A stretch of DNA of 64,000 bases from contig JADJZF010000001.1 in assembly GCA_016719395.1 (NCBI GenBank), positions 248,001 through 312,000 of the forward strand, given 5' to 3'. Below, in pieces: positions 18,625 through 29,894 of the stretch; positions within the stretch are counted from its first letter, which is position 1; each line of letters begins with the position of its first letter. Under the pieces are notes generated by a model. That model had not been told where the DNA came from. It saw only the letters and a list, made by a program, of their open reading frames with translations, and searched no databases. A program made the position numbers and the translations under genes. The stretch is from Candidatus Amarobacter glycogenicus (lineage in GTDB: Bacteria; Chloroflexota; Dehalococcoidia; Tepidiformales; Tepidiformaceae).

Positions 18625-19131
18625 ATGGAACCTCGGGCAGCGATCATCCAGTCAGGTTTCGATATTGCACACATGGTCTTCAACGCCGTTGTTGCGGACC
18701 TGGAAGACAAGACGGCGACCTATCGCATCGGCAACGTGCCGTCGGCGGCCGCTATCTTCGCCCACGCGATCTATGGCGAGGACATGATGGTCGGGCAGGC
18801 CAACGGAGCGCCGATGCTGCTGGAGAGCGGTGATTGGCGGGAACGGACCGGCATCACCATCGTCTCACCAGGAATGACGCCTGAATGGCTGGCGCTCAAA
18901 CTGAACGTGGGCGGACTGAAACAGTACGGCGAGGCGGTGTTTGCACGCACCGGCGCGTTCCTCTTGTCGGCGACCGCGGCCGATTTCGACCGGACAGTCC
19001 GTTCGCCCATGGGGCAGGACATCACAGTCGGCGCCTTCCTCAACTCCTTCGGCCTCGTCCACATCTCAGAACACGCCGGCGAGATTAGTGCCCTCAAAGG
19101 CGCCCAGGGACTGAAGGGCCTCCCGTTCTAG
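18625..19131 (+). CDS. DinB family protein
   Basis: 168 residues from ATG 18625, with a strong GGGAGGA site 6-8 bases upstream; the frame extends upstream but the leader is not protein-like. The sequence looks like a DinB/DUF664-type four-helix bundle: an early histidine in FAHAIYGEDMM, and the C-terminal GLVHISEHAGEISALKGAQG helix carrying two more candidate metal ligands. Members are metal-dependent hydrolase- or thiol-transferase-like proteins of mostly unknown substrate. It is divergent from the HxlR-type regulator and followed after 2 bases by a TfoX-domain gene, so the two are probably cotranscribed. Confidence 0.75.
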   Translation: MEPRAAIIQSGFDIAHMVFNAVVADLEDKTATYRIGNVPSAAAIFAHAIYGEDMMVGQANGAPMLLESGDWRERTGITIVSPGMTPEWLALKLNVGGLKQYGEAVFARTGAFLLSATAADFDRTVRSPMGQDITVGAFLNSFGLVHISEHAGEISALKGAQGLKGLPF

Positions 19132-19133
19132 CG

Positions 19134-19523
19134 GTGTATGACGAAAGGCTCGCAGAGCGCATCCGTCAGACGCTGGCCGCCAGCGCTTTCACTGAGCAGA
19201 AGATGTTCGGCGGGCTGTGCTTTCTGATTGGCGGGCACATGGCCTGCGGGGTGATGGGCGGCGACTTGCTCGTGAGGACGGGACCCGCGGCCAACCAGGA
19301 AGCGTTGGCACGGCCCTTCGCCCGCCCCATGGACTTCACCGGGCGCGTTATGAGGGGTTTCGTCATCGTGGAAGGGGCCGGTCTGAGCGAAACGTCGCTT
19401 CCGGACTGGGTCGCTCTCGGCCTCGCCTTCGCAGCCAGTCTTCCGCCCAGGGGGAGCGTGCCTACGGTTCGCGCGCGAAAGGTACGGGTGTCCCCGGGGC
19501 AACTTCGACCTCGAAGGCGTTGA
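19134..19523 (+). CDS. TfoX/Sxy N-terminal domain protein
   Basis: 129 residues starting at GTG 19134, two bases after the DinB stop. The segment EQKMFGGLCFLIGGHMACGVMGGDLLVRTG is diagnostic for the small stand-alone TfoX N-terminal domain. The usual family C-terminus (about residue 108, ending SLPP) is followed here by a basic 25-residue extension that overlaps the CMD gene on the other strand by 62 bases, so the true stop may have been lost. Stand-alone TfoX-N proteins have no established function; no link to competence is implied. Confidence 0.8.
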   Translation: MYDERLAERIRQTLAASAFTEQKMFGGLCFLIGGHMACGVMGGDLLVRTGPAANQEALARPFARPMDFTGRVMRGFVIVEGAGLSETSLPDWVALGLAFAASLPPRGSVPTVRARKVRVSPGQLRPRRR

Positions 19524-20028
19524 GCGTCATGGAGACCAGCACGTAGTAGCCGATGGCAGCCATGATCTCGGCCAGTCCGCGTTCGCCGAAGGCCGCCGTG
19601 GCGGATTCGTAGAGGGGGCGGGACAGCCGGTGGTCGATGTGCATCGCCATACAGACGTCGTAGACGAGCACCTGTTCCGGCGTGCCGTTGGGCCGGCGGC
19701 CGGCGTAGACATCGTCCATCACGGCCTGAGGAACACCGTACTCGACCGCGCGCGGGGCATGGGAGGCCCATTCTACGTTCGCTTCCCACACGCGTCCCGT
19801 GATCGAAATAGCGAGCTCCACCAGGCCCCGGTCGAGCGAGGTGCGTTCCCAGAGCATTCCGCCCAGGCCGCGCAGGCGGTGGGACATCTCGGGGTTGAGC
19901 AGCCAGGGGTCGAAAGGACCGCCGATGGTGCCGTCCGGCCGGGGTTTGCGCGAGCGGAGGAGGCTTTCATATTCGGTCCGCTGTTCGGCCGTAAAGGTGC
20001 CGGGGTCGCGTCGGGTCTGACGAGTCAT
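19462..20028 (-). CDS. Carboxymuconolactone decarboxylase (CMD/AhpD-like) family protein
   Basis: 188 residues. The alpha-helical CMD core is visible from GLGGMLWERTSLDRGLVELA through VWEANVEWASHAPRAVEYGV. The redox CxxC of AhpD-type members is absent, so a peroxidase-partner role is unlikely; such CMD proteins are often lactone- or quinone-related enzymes of unknown substrate. Its 3' end overlaps the TfoX gene tail to tail. ATG 20028 fits the family N-terminus. Confidence 0.8.
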   Translation of the reverse strand: MTRQTRRDPGTFTAEQRTEYESLLRSRKPRPDGTIGGPFDPWLLNPEMSHRLRGLGGMLWERTSLDRGLVELAISITGRVWEANVEWASHAPRAVEYGVPQAVMDDVYAGRRPNGTPEQVLVYDVCMAMHIDHRLSRPLYESATAAFGERGLAEIMAAIGYYVLVSMTLNAFEVEVAPGTPVPFAREP

Positions 20029-20110
20029 TTTGCATCTCCAGTGCTGCGGGAAGGCAAAGTGTACCCGCTACGAACTGTTCGACAGGGGCACATTAAGTGT
20101 TGCATTGGAT

Positions 20111-20129
20111 TTAGGTTAGCCTAGACTTC
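20111..20129 (+). promoter_or_regulatory. DtxR/IdeR-like iron box
   Basis: TTAGGTTAGCCTAGACTTC matches the first 13 bases of the DtxR/IdeR consensus (TTAGGTTAGSCTAACCTAA) and decays in the distal half. It lies 6 bases before the ATG of the small lipoprotein gene, where bound repressor would block transcription or initiation. Confidence 0.5.
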
Positions 20130-20135
20130 CGCCGC

Positions 20136-20540
20136 ATGCCGAAGCACCTCGTCCTTGCCGCCGTCCTCGCCGTTACGTTCGCTGCCTGCGGAGGGGGGAC
20201 CGCCTCTCCCGGCGGGGGTGGAGGCGGCGGCAACGGTACGAGCGCGGCCGGGACCGCCGGCATGGCGGCCGCGTTCGCCACGGAAGTGACCAGGATCAGG
20301 GACTGCTACCAAGGACAGGTGGACGGGAAGGGCGATTGTGGCGCGAACCTCCTTCAGGATCCTGTCACCCGCCTCTGTAGCGACGTGCGGACGGGCCGCG
20401 AAAACGTCCAGTATCCCGGCGCCGACTACACGAAGTTCACGCCGACGTGCGACAACTGGGCATCCGTGTTGGGGGTTGATGCTGCAGGGAAAGTGTCGCT
20501 CCTCGCGAAGATGGCCACGGAGCTCGAGGCGCTGAAGTAG
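20136..20540 (+). CDS. Small cysteine-containing lipoprotein, function unknown
   Basis: 134 residues. Residues 1-18 are a lipoprotein signal with lipobox FAAC (Cys18), followed by a Gly-rich linker. The mature domain has four cysteines (in DCYQ, DCGA, LCSD and TCDN), probably two disulfides outside the membrane. No known domain recognised. The IdeR-like box just upstream suggests iron-dependent expression, so a metal-acquisition or haem-related surface protein is a reasonable guess but only that. Confidence 0.7.
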   Translation: MPKHLVLAAVLAVTFAACGGGTASPGGGGGGGNGTSAAGTAGMAAAFATEVTRIRDCYQGQVDGKGDCGANLLQDPVTRLCSDVRTGRENVQYPGADYTKFTPTCDNWASVLGVDAAGKVSLLAKMATELEALK

Positions 20541-20579
20541 CGTCGAGGCAGTCCGCTCGGTCCCTCGCCGCCGAAAACC

Positions 20580-21773
20580 CTACCTGAGCCGAGCGAGCAC
20601 CGGTCTCCGGCCGAAGCCCATCGCGCTCGCCCTTGCCGGAGGGATCGGTCCGGCGGCTTCGAACCGGTCGAACCGCTGGAGGAGGGTGTTCAGGGCGATC
20701 CGCGCCTCGAGCCGGGCCAGGTTGGCGCCAAGGCAGAAGTGCAGCCCCCATCCGAACCCGAGGTGAGGGTTTGGTTCGCGCGTGAGGTCGATCCGCTGGG
20801 GCCGTGCGAACACCGTGTCATCGTGGTTGCCGGATACGATCGCGAGGAAAACGTTCTGCCCTTGCCGCAGCGGCTGCCCGCCTCGCTCATGGTCGCGAGC
20901 GACTTTTCGCGGCATGCTCCGGGCAGGCCCGCAAACGCGCATAAACTCCTCGACCGCGGACGGTGTTGCCTCCGGGTGCGCGCGCATCCACTCAACGAGC
21001 TCGGGCCGTTCGAGAAGGAGGCAGAGAGCGTTCGTCAGCAGCGTCGTGGTGGTCTCGTGTCCGCCGAACAGGATGAGGGTGCACGCGCCGACGAGTTCCA
21101 TCTCCGAGAGTCCGCCGATAGGCGAGTGGACGATCGCCGAAAGGACGCTGGAGGTCGGTGCACGGCGCTCGCGTTCGATGAGCTGGCCGAAGTAAGCGAC
21201 GAACTCCGCCACGGCCCGGTTCACTGGACCTTCCGCGATCTTGCCGGGCTCCATCGCGAAGACCAGCCGCCCAATGTCGTCGGACCAGCCCTGGAAGCGA
21301 TGCCGATCCTCAGGGTCGGCCCCAAGAATGGAGGCGATTACCGTGGCCGGGATGGGATGGGCGAATGCTGCGTTCAGGTCGACGACGGGGCCATCGAACC
21401 TGTCGATCGCATCGTCGACGATGCCCTGGACCTGGTCCTCCATCGCGGAGACGGCCCTGGGCGTGAAGGCGCCCTTCACGGGTTCGCGCAGGACGGAATG
21501 GGCCGGTGGGTCGCGGAAGTTCATCCAGGCGCTGAGCAACTCGATCGCCCGGCCAAAGGCTTCGGAGCGGCCCTCTGCCGCCCGCGCAAAGGCGCCCGTG
21601 CGTTCGGCGGAGAGGCGCTCGCTATCGCGGAACCCGGCCTCGACTTCGGCGTGGGAGAGGATCAGCCAGCCACGCTGGGAGTCGCTCCACTGCACCGGAC
21701 CGTCCTGGAGGGCGCGGCCGAAGTAGGCCGCCGGCTCGCGGATGGCTGCGTCGCATGCGAGGTCGGGCCCCAT
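20580..21773 (-). CDS. Cytochrome P450
   Basis: 397 residues, the length of soluble bacterial P450s. The I-helix motif FGGHETTTT is near residue 238, the ExxR helix equivalent appears in VEEFMRVCG, and the haem-thiolate loop FGWGLHFCLGANLAR places the ligand cysteine near residue 347. It should hydroxylate a small hydrophobic substrate using an external ferredoxin or flavodoxin system, none of which lies nearby. Located 34 bases downstream of the fatty acid desaturase in the same direction, so likely an operon acting on fatty acids or lipids (inference). Confidence 0.93.
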   Translation of the reverse strand: MGPDLACDAAIREPAAYFGRALQDGPVQWSDSQRGWLILSHAEVEAGFRDSERLSAERTGAFARAAEGRSEAFGRAIELLSAWMNFRDPPAHSVLREPVKGAFTPRAVSAMEDQVQGIVDDAIDRFDGPVVDLNAAFAHPIPATVIASILGADPEDRHRFQGWSDDIGRLVFAMEPGKIAEGPVNRAVAEFVAYFGQLIERERRAPTSSVLSAIVHSPIGGLSEMELVGACTLILFGGHETTTTLLTNALCLLLERPELVEWMRAHPEATPSAVEEFMRVCGPARSMPRKVARDHERGGQPLRQGQNVFLAIVSGNHDDTVFARPQRIDLTREPNPHLGFGWGLHFCLGANLARLEARIALNTLLQRFDRFEAAGPIPPARASAMGFGRRPVLARLR

Positions 21774-21807
21774 GGCGCGCAGGGTACATCAGACGGCCGG
21801 GCGTTGG

Positions 21808-22848
21808 TCAGGCGGTGGGGCCACGGAGCGAGGCACTCTCGCGGTGCAGGTGGGTGAGCACCTCGCGATAGGAGGTGAACAAGCCCGTGGAATGGTAGCT
21901 GATGCCCCGTTCCTTGCAGAACCGCTCGATGAGCGGCTGGGCCTTCCTCAAGTTGCAGCGAGGCATCGTGGGGAAGAGGTGGTGTTCGATCTGGTAGTTC
22001 AGCCCCCCGTACCAGAAATCCGTCAGCGGGTGTCCCGAGACGTTTCGCGACGTGAGCACCTGTTCGCGAAGGAAGTCCATGCGCTGGCCCTCATGGGTCA
22101 ACGGCATCCCCTTGTGGTTCGAGGCGAAGACCGAGCTGTTATAGAGCCCGAACGTGCCCTGGTGGATGAGCGCGAAAACGAGCGCCATCGGCCAGCCGAT
22201 GAAGTAGAGAAGGACGCCGTAGGCGGCGAAGTGGGCGAAGAGCAGGGCGGCCTGGAGCCACGGCTTTTCGGCCTTCGGGTCGAAAAGGTGCTGCCAGCTG
22301 ATGATGCGCATGTTCGCTGCCTGGAAAGGGAGCAGGAACAACAGGACGAAGGCCTGAATTGCGATGACCGGGTGCAACCACTTGCGTCGCGACTGAATCT
22401 GCTCGGACGAGAAGACGATCATGGGGAATTGGATGTCCGGGTCCAGGTCAATGTGGTTTGGTGTTGCGTGGTGCTGGTTGTGCTTGTCGTTCCACCACGA
22501 GTGGCTCACTCCGAGGAGGACATTACCGAAGAACGCGCGGGCGATGCGGTTCGTCCGGCGGCCTCGATATCCCTGGCGGTGGCCGATGTCGTGGGCGAGG
22601 AGCGCGATCTGCGTGAACGCGAAGCCCATGAACGCCGCGTCCAGGAGGAGCACCCACCAGACGGAAGAAAGCACGGCGATGGCGGCCGAGGCGCCCAGCG
22701 TGGCCAGGGCGAGCGCCGTCTTCAGCCAGTAGTACGAAGACCGAGACTCAAGGAGCCCGGCGGCCTTGATCTGCTGCTTGAGGATGGCGTAGTCGTTCGT
22801 TTCCGATGGGCGGGCGCGCGGGGGCGCTTCTGTGGCCAGTGCGGACAT
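21808..22848 (-). CDS. Membrane fatty acid (acyl-CoA) desaturase
   Basis: 346 residues with four to five hydrophobic segments and the three histidine boxes of the FADS family: HDIGH (early), HNQHHATPNH (middle) and NYQIEHHLFP (C-terminal). The di-iron centre inserts a double bond into acyl chains in the membrane; QIEHH in the last box is typical of front-end (delta-5/6-type) desaturases. It needs an electron donor not found here. Followed by the P450 gene and preceded by ferritin, both iron proteins on the same strand. Confidence 0.93.
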   Translation of the reverse strand: MSALATEAPPRARPSETNDYAILKQQIKAAGLLESRSSYYWLKTALALATLGASAAIAVLSSVWWVLLLDAAFMGFAFTQIALLAHDIGHRQGYRGRRTNRIARAFFGNVLLGVSHSWWNDKHNQHHATPNHIDLDPDIQFPMIVFSSEQIQSRRKWLHPVIAIQAFVLLFLLPFQAANMRIISWQHLFDPKAEKPWLQAALLFAHFAAYGVLLYFIGWPMALVFALIHQGTFGLYNSSVFASNHKGMPLTHEGQRMDFLREQVLTSRNVSGHPLTDFWYGGLNYQIEHHLFPTMPRCNLRKAQPLIERFCKERGISYHSTGLFTSYREVLTHLHRESASLRGPTA

Positions 22849-22972
22849 CTGTCGGACCCTCCATTCAGGAGGCCGTGCCTCATGAAACAGTCGAATAGTT
22901 CGCTGTGGTACGGATCACCGTATCATCCCGGGCCCCCACGGGCATGTAGGGGAACATACCCGGTATTGCGCC

Positions 22973-23509
22973 TCAGGCCGACGCGGTCTCTCCCTCGGCC
23001 GGGCTCGCAGCGGCGGCGCCGGTCCTGGCTCCAAGTTCGCGGTCAAGGAAGAGCAGGCCTGTACGGTCGTCGCCCACCATCTTCAGTCGGTCCAGGATGG
23101 TTGAAACGGTGGACTCTTCTTCCACCTGCTCGTTCACGAACCACTGAAGGAGGGGGAGGCTGGCGTAGTCGTGGTTGTCGAGCGCCTTGCTGTAGAGGTC
23201 ATGGATGGCTTTGGTCACGCGTTGCTCGTGGTGCAGGGCGACCTCGAAGCTTGCCACCACCGTGTCGGGCGTAGGTGCGGGGGCGGAGATTGCTTTCAGC
23301 TCGAGTTTCGCCCCCCGGTCAAGGACGAACTGGATGAACTTCATCGCGTGTCCGTGTTCTTCACCCGATTGCAGGCGCATCCATGACGCCATCCCCGGGA
23401 GGCTGCGCAGCTCGAAGTCGGCCCCCATCTGGAGGTACGCGAACGAAGACTCGAATTCGAGCTGGATCTGGTCGTTGTAGGCGCTGGTCAGTTCGGGCGA
23501 GAGTTGCAT
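22973..23509 (-). CDS. Ferritin-like iron-storage protein
   Basis: 178 residues. The four-helix ferritin core is clear: EFESSFAYLQMGADFE with the first di-iron glutamates, SGEEHGHAMKF providing the ExxH bridging ligands, and NEQVEEESTVSTIL with the C-helix ligands. The protein should oxidise Fe(II) and store iron in a 24-mer. An Ala/Glu-rich tail follows the core. ATG 23509 has an AGGAG-type site. The next gene on this strand is the desaturase, about 120 bases away. Confidence 0.92.
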   Translation of the reverse strand: MQLSPELTSAYNDQIQLEFESSFAYLQMGADFELRSLPGMASWMRLQSGEEHGHAMKFIQFVLDRGAKLELKAISAPAPTPDTVVASFEVALHHEQRVTKAIHDLYSKALDNHDYASLPLLQWFVNEQVEEESTVSTILDRLKMVGDDRTGLLFLDRELGARTGAAAASPAEGETASA

Positions 23510-23593
23510 GGGCTCTAGCTCCTGCGTTGGTTCTCAGGTTGGCTGCCAGTGTACCTGCATCCGGTGTTCGCGACGTGCATAGAATGTCTTCCG

Positions 23594-24031
23594 ATGGCCG
23601 GTTATTCGGAGACTCCGCTGGCGAAAAAGCTCGGGATCAAGGAAGGAAGCCGGGTCGCGGTGGTAGGCGAGCGAAACGGGTTCGCCGGCATGCTGGGAGC
23701 ACTACCGCCAGGCGCGCGGTTCGTCGCGCCGGACGATGTCGCACTGGATGTGGTGGTGTGCTTCGTCACCGAAGCGCAGGAGGTGGAGGAGCGATTCCTG
23801 GAAATGAAGCCCCGCCTGGCGTGGACCGGCGGCCTCTGGATGGGCTGGCCGAAACGGGGTTCTGGCATCGCCAGCACAGTCTCGGAGAACACGATCCGTG
23901 AGCTCGGGCTGGCGGCGGGACTCGTCGACAACAAGGTGTGCGCGATCGACGAACAATGGTCCGGGCTGCGGTTCGTCTGGCGGCTGGCGGACCGGCCGAA
24001 AAAGACGAAAACGGGGAGGGGGGCGGCGTGA
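23594..24031 (+). CDS. DUF3052 family protein
   Basis: 145 residues from ATG 23594 (AGYSETPLAKKLGIKEG). The Rossmann-like pattern RVAVVGERNGFAGML and the segment LAWTGGLWMGWPKR are typical of DUF3052, a small conserved family of unknown function often seen in Actinobacteria. No catalytic residues can be assigned. Its TGA overlaps the GTG start of the amidotransferase gene by 4 bases, so the two are translationally coupled. Confidence 0.82.
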   Translation: MAGYSETPLAKKLGIKEGSRVAVVGERNGFAGMLGALPPGARFVAPDDVALDVVVCFVTEAQEVEERFLEMKPRLAWTGGLWMGWPKRGSGIASTVSENTIRELGLAAGLVDNKVCAIDEQWSGLRFVWRLADRPKKTKTGRGAA

Positions 24032-24750
24032 GCATCCGGATCTGCATGACGGGCAGCAGCGAACGGGGAGTTACTGCGTACCTGGATGCGCTCAAGGTGT
24101 GTGCGGCCGACCTCGAGGTCTCCCTGTTGCTCCCGGGACAGGCGGCGGGCGAGTTGGAGGCTGCCATGGCGGCAGCTCGTGGGCTCCTTGTCACCGGCGG
24201 CGTGGATATTCACCCGCGGGAGTACGGCCGAGATCCCGCAGGGACTGAAATGGAGACTGTTCAGCCGGAACGGGATGCGTTGGAGCGGAGGGCGCTTCGC
24301 CATGCAGACTCCCGTGAAATCCCGATCCTGGCGATCTGCCGGGGCATGCAGATGCTGGCCGTGCACTGCGGCGGCGGCCTGCTCCAGGACATCGGCCAGT
24401 TGCACCGTGATGGCCGGCTCCAGGAGGAGAAGTGGCGCCCCTTCCACGCAGTCGAAGTCGACCCGGCTTCGCGACTGGCGCGGGTGCTCGGCGCTTCCCG
24501 CGTCGAGGTCAACTCGCGGCACCACCAGGCGATAGACCCGTCCCGTATCGGCTCGGGGCTCAGCGTGACGGCCCGGAGTCCCCTGGATGCCAACATCGAG
24601 GGAGTGGAAGCTCCGGGAGAGCGCTTCGTCATCGGGGTGCAGTGGCACCCGGAGAACATGGCGCTGGGGCCGGAAGCGACCCCCGAGCGGGCGCAGGCGC
24701 GAGCGTTGTTCGCAGAGTTCGCGGAGGCCGCGAACTCTGTTAGAGGTTGA
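24028..24750 (+). CDS. Class I glutamine amidotransferase-like protein (peptidase C26, PuuD-like)
   Basis: 240 residues from GTG 24028, overlapping the DUF3052 stop. The triad is visible: nucleophile in ICRGMQMLAVHCGGG, and the His/Glu pair in QWHPENM near the C-terminus. The DQNRHHQA-type loop (VNSRHHQAID) and GGVDIHPREYG are characteristic of gamma-glutamyl-GABA hydrolase relatives. It likely hydrolyses gamma-glutamyl amides. The stop converges with the GNAT stop, with 11 bases of overlap. Confidence 0.9.
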   Translation: MSIRICMTGSSERGVTAYLDALKVCAADLEVSLLLPGQAAGELEAAMAAARGLLVTGGVDIHPREYGRDPAGTEMETVQPERDALERRALRHADSREIPILAICRGMQMLAVHCGGGLLQDIGQLHRDGRLQEEKWRPFHAVEVDPASRLARVLGASRVEVNSRHHQAIDPSRIGSGLSVTARSPLDANIEGVEAPGERFVIGVQWHPENMALGPEATPERAQARALFAEFAEAANSVRG

Positions 24751-25202
24751 GCTTCATTCCTTCATGGCTCCTCACGAACCCAAGACGTTCGTAGAAGCGG
24801 TGGGCGTCGCTTCTCGCCTTGTTGCTGGTGAGCTGCAACCGCCGGCAGCCGAGGCGCCTTGCGTCCCGGGGGCCCGGGCCCTCCTCGCCCCGCCGGTGCC
24901 CCGGCCGCGGGCGGCCTTCTCGCGGGCCCCCCCCCCCCCTGGGGGGGGGCGCGCGGGGGGGGGGGGGGGGGGGGGGGGGAAGGGGGGGAAGGTGCGGGGG
25001 GGGGGTTCGGGGGGGGGTTTGGGGGGGGCGGGGGGGGGGGGGCCGGGGGGGGGGCGGGGGGGGGGGGGGGGGGGGGGGGGTAGGCTTCCGGAAGCGGCGG
25101 GCCGAGTTCTTCGGCGCCCTGCCCGCCGAGTGCTCCGAGGTGGATGAGAGCAATGATGCCCGGAAGGTCGGCCTCGGCCGCGCGGCGTATGCGTAGCGTC
25201 AT
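24740..25202 (-). CDS. GNAT family N-acetyltransferase, interrupted by a poly-G tract
   Basis: The 5' end (ATG 25202) reads LRIRRAAEADLPGIIALIHL and continues about 40 residues as an ordinary GNAT N-terminus. The 3' end, in a different frame, gives RRLQLTSNKARSDAHRFYERL then FVRSHEGMKLNL, the standard GNAT motif B and C-terminus, stopping at 24740-24742. The roughly 150 bases between are nearly pure G (plus strand) and would code a polyproline run. The total length (463 bases) is close to a normal GNAT gene, so the true middle seems replaced, not expanded. The acetyl-CoA motif A is lost in the tract. Treat as a real gene with corrupted sequence. Confidence 0.7.
24930..25080. other. Low-complexity poly-G block, probable sequencing or assembly artefact
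   Basis: Composition drifts from normal coding sequence into runs of C and then almost pure G, and returns abruptly to normal sequence at 25081. Inside a conserved gene this is hard to explain biologically. Confidence 0.75.
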
Positions 25203-25300
25203 AGCGGCAGATGGTACGCTTCATGCAGCACGGCCGGACGTCGCGGCCAGCCGTACATCGAGCAGGCAATTCGCGCCAGGATACGCGGCGAGGTGCTGCC

Positions 25301-26206
25301 ATGAGTTTCCAGGAAGGTTCCGAAGTCGACCCCGGCCGGCGGGTCTTCGTCAGCTACATCGATAAGTCGCGGGAGTACTATCTCGCGCAGGGCTACGGCA
25401 ACCCGTATCGCTGGGCCTGGAACGGCCAGGTGCCATTCGAGCCGTTGGCAAAGCCGCTCGCCGAGTGCCGCGTGGGACTGGTGACGACGTCGGTTATCGA
25501 CGTTGGTCAGGAGGCCGTCGACTTTGCGTCGAGCCCACCGAAATCCTCCTACGCCTACCCATCGGACCCTATGCCCGAGCGCCTCTTCACGATGAACCTG
25601 CCATGGGACAAAGAGGCGACCAACACCGACGACCTCGGATCGTTCTTCCAGCTCCGCGCGCTTCGTGAGTTCGAAGCCGAGGGCCGGGTGGGAAGCGTTT
25701 CCAGTCGCTTTTACGGCGTCCCGACCGAGTACAGCCAGCGTAAGACGAACACGGTCGACGCGCCGGAGGTCCTTCGGTTCTGCCGGGAGGATGGAGTCGA
25801 CGTGGCCCTCCTCGCCGGCCTCTGACCGGTCTGCCATCAGTCCGTGAGTCTCACGGCACGACACCTGGAAGAGAACGGCATTCCGACGGTGGTCTTCGGG
25901 GCAGCGCGCGACATCGTCGAACAGGCCGGAGTGCCTCGATTCGTCTTCACCGACTTCCCCCTCGGGAACCCCTGCGGCGCCCCATTTGACCGGGAAATGC
26001 AGCGGACGATCCTTGGGATCGGCCTTGACCTCCTCGAATCAGCACGATACCCCGCGTCGACCGTGAAGACCCCGTTTGCTTGGCCGAACGACGCCTGGCG
26101 GGCGAACTACATGCGCGTCGACGAGACGGCACTCGAAGACTTGCGAAAAGCCGGCGAGGAGCGCAAGGCGCGCCAGGCGGCGCGCAAAGCGCAGTTCGGG
26201 GGATAG
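25301..26206 (+). CDS. GrdB-family selenoprotein (glycine/betaine/sarcosine reductase selenoprotein B-like)
   Basis: Two open stretches flank an in-frame TGA at 25823-25825. Read through, they form a 301-residue protein with Sec at 175: ...VALLAGL-Sec-PVCHQSVSLTARH..., a UxxC redox motif (Sec175, Cys178) at the place where relatives carry Sec or Cys. The N-terminal half has ECRVGLVTTSVIDVG and SSRFYGVPTEY; the C-terminal half has GIPTVVFGAARDIVE and FPLGNPCGAPFD, all typical of the GRDB family. A hairpin right after the UGA resembles a bacterial SECIS. Substrate unknown: classical GrdB makes a selenol adduct of glycine, but this stand-alone relative lacks grdA/C/D/E neighbours. Start ATG 25301 follows GAGGTG. 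Confidence 0.8.
25823..25856 (+). promoter_or_regulatory. Selenocysteine UGA codon and SECIS-like hairpin
   Basis: The UGA at 25823-25825 is followed after 16 bases by CCGTG-AGTCT-CACGG (25842-25856): five perfect pairs (a sixth and seventh are possible within the loop) closing a loop whose GUCU resembles the AGGUCU apical loop of E. coli fdhF. Distance from UGA is in the range used by bacterial SelB. Confidence 0.65.
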
Positions 26207-26229
26207 CGGCACCGCCAGCGGCCGCCGGG

Positions 26230-29498
<3,269 letters not shown>

Positions 29499-29593
29499 GG
29501 GAGATCCTGCTTTCGCGGCGATGGATGCGCCCGCGGCACCGCCGGCGGTCGTACCCTCTGGTGAGATGCATCCCGGCGAGAACGAGAGCCAAC

Positions 29594-29627
29594 AAAAAGC
29601 GCCCGTCCCTCAACCAGGGACGAGCGC
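29594..29627 (-). terminator. T-box-regulated intrinsic terminator
   Basis: Minus strand: GCGCTCGTCCCT-GGTTG-AGGGACGGGCGC with a following TTTTT. Twelve-base stem (one G-T pair), the terminator alternative of the T-box. Confidence 0.88.
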
Positions 29628-29880
29628 CGAGGCCCGCGGTACCACCCTGCTTTCCTTCCGAAGAAGGACACTCGTGGGGCGCAAATACGCCCTTGCCCCT
29701 GCTAACGGTGGGCTTCCGTCCGGGTCTAATTGGAGTCGTCGACCCCGTTCGGCCGGAGGCTCGGGAGGGATGTTCGCGCCGGTGTGCCGTGCCCCCTCGC
29801 ACCAAACGGGGCTCGCTGGACGGACGTTTCGGCGGTACTCGTCTCCGTCGTTGCTGCTACCCGCCAGTGAATCAGTGTGC
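29594..29880 (-). promoter_or_regulatory. T-box riboswitch (ileS leader)
   Basis: Read on the minus strand the leader contains the conserved T-box AGGGTGGTACCGCG (29635-29648) that pairs with the uncharged tRNA acceptor end, followed directly by a terminator helix with a T-run. Upstream lies a long Stem I region; the sequence GAACATCCCTCCCGAGC fits a specifier loop with ATC, an isoleucine codon, matching the gene it controls. Uncharged tRNA-Ile would stabilise the antiterminator and let ileS be transcribed. Exact stem boundaries were not computed. Confidence 0.9.
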
Positions 29881-29894
29881 GAGGCTGGCTGTCA

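Noticed and set aside
24930..25080. Genuine polyproline protein or G-quadruplex switch
   Set aside because: It interrupts a conserved GNAT gene whose two ends are normal; an artefact explains it more simply.
25844..26206. Separate GTG-initiated gene downstream of the GrdB-like ORF
   Set aside because: In the same frame as the upstream ORF and completes its family; best read as one selenoprotein.
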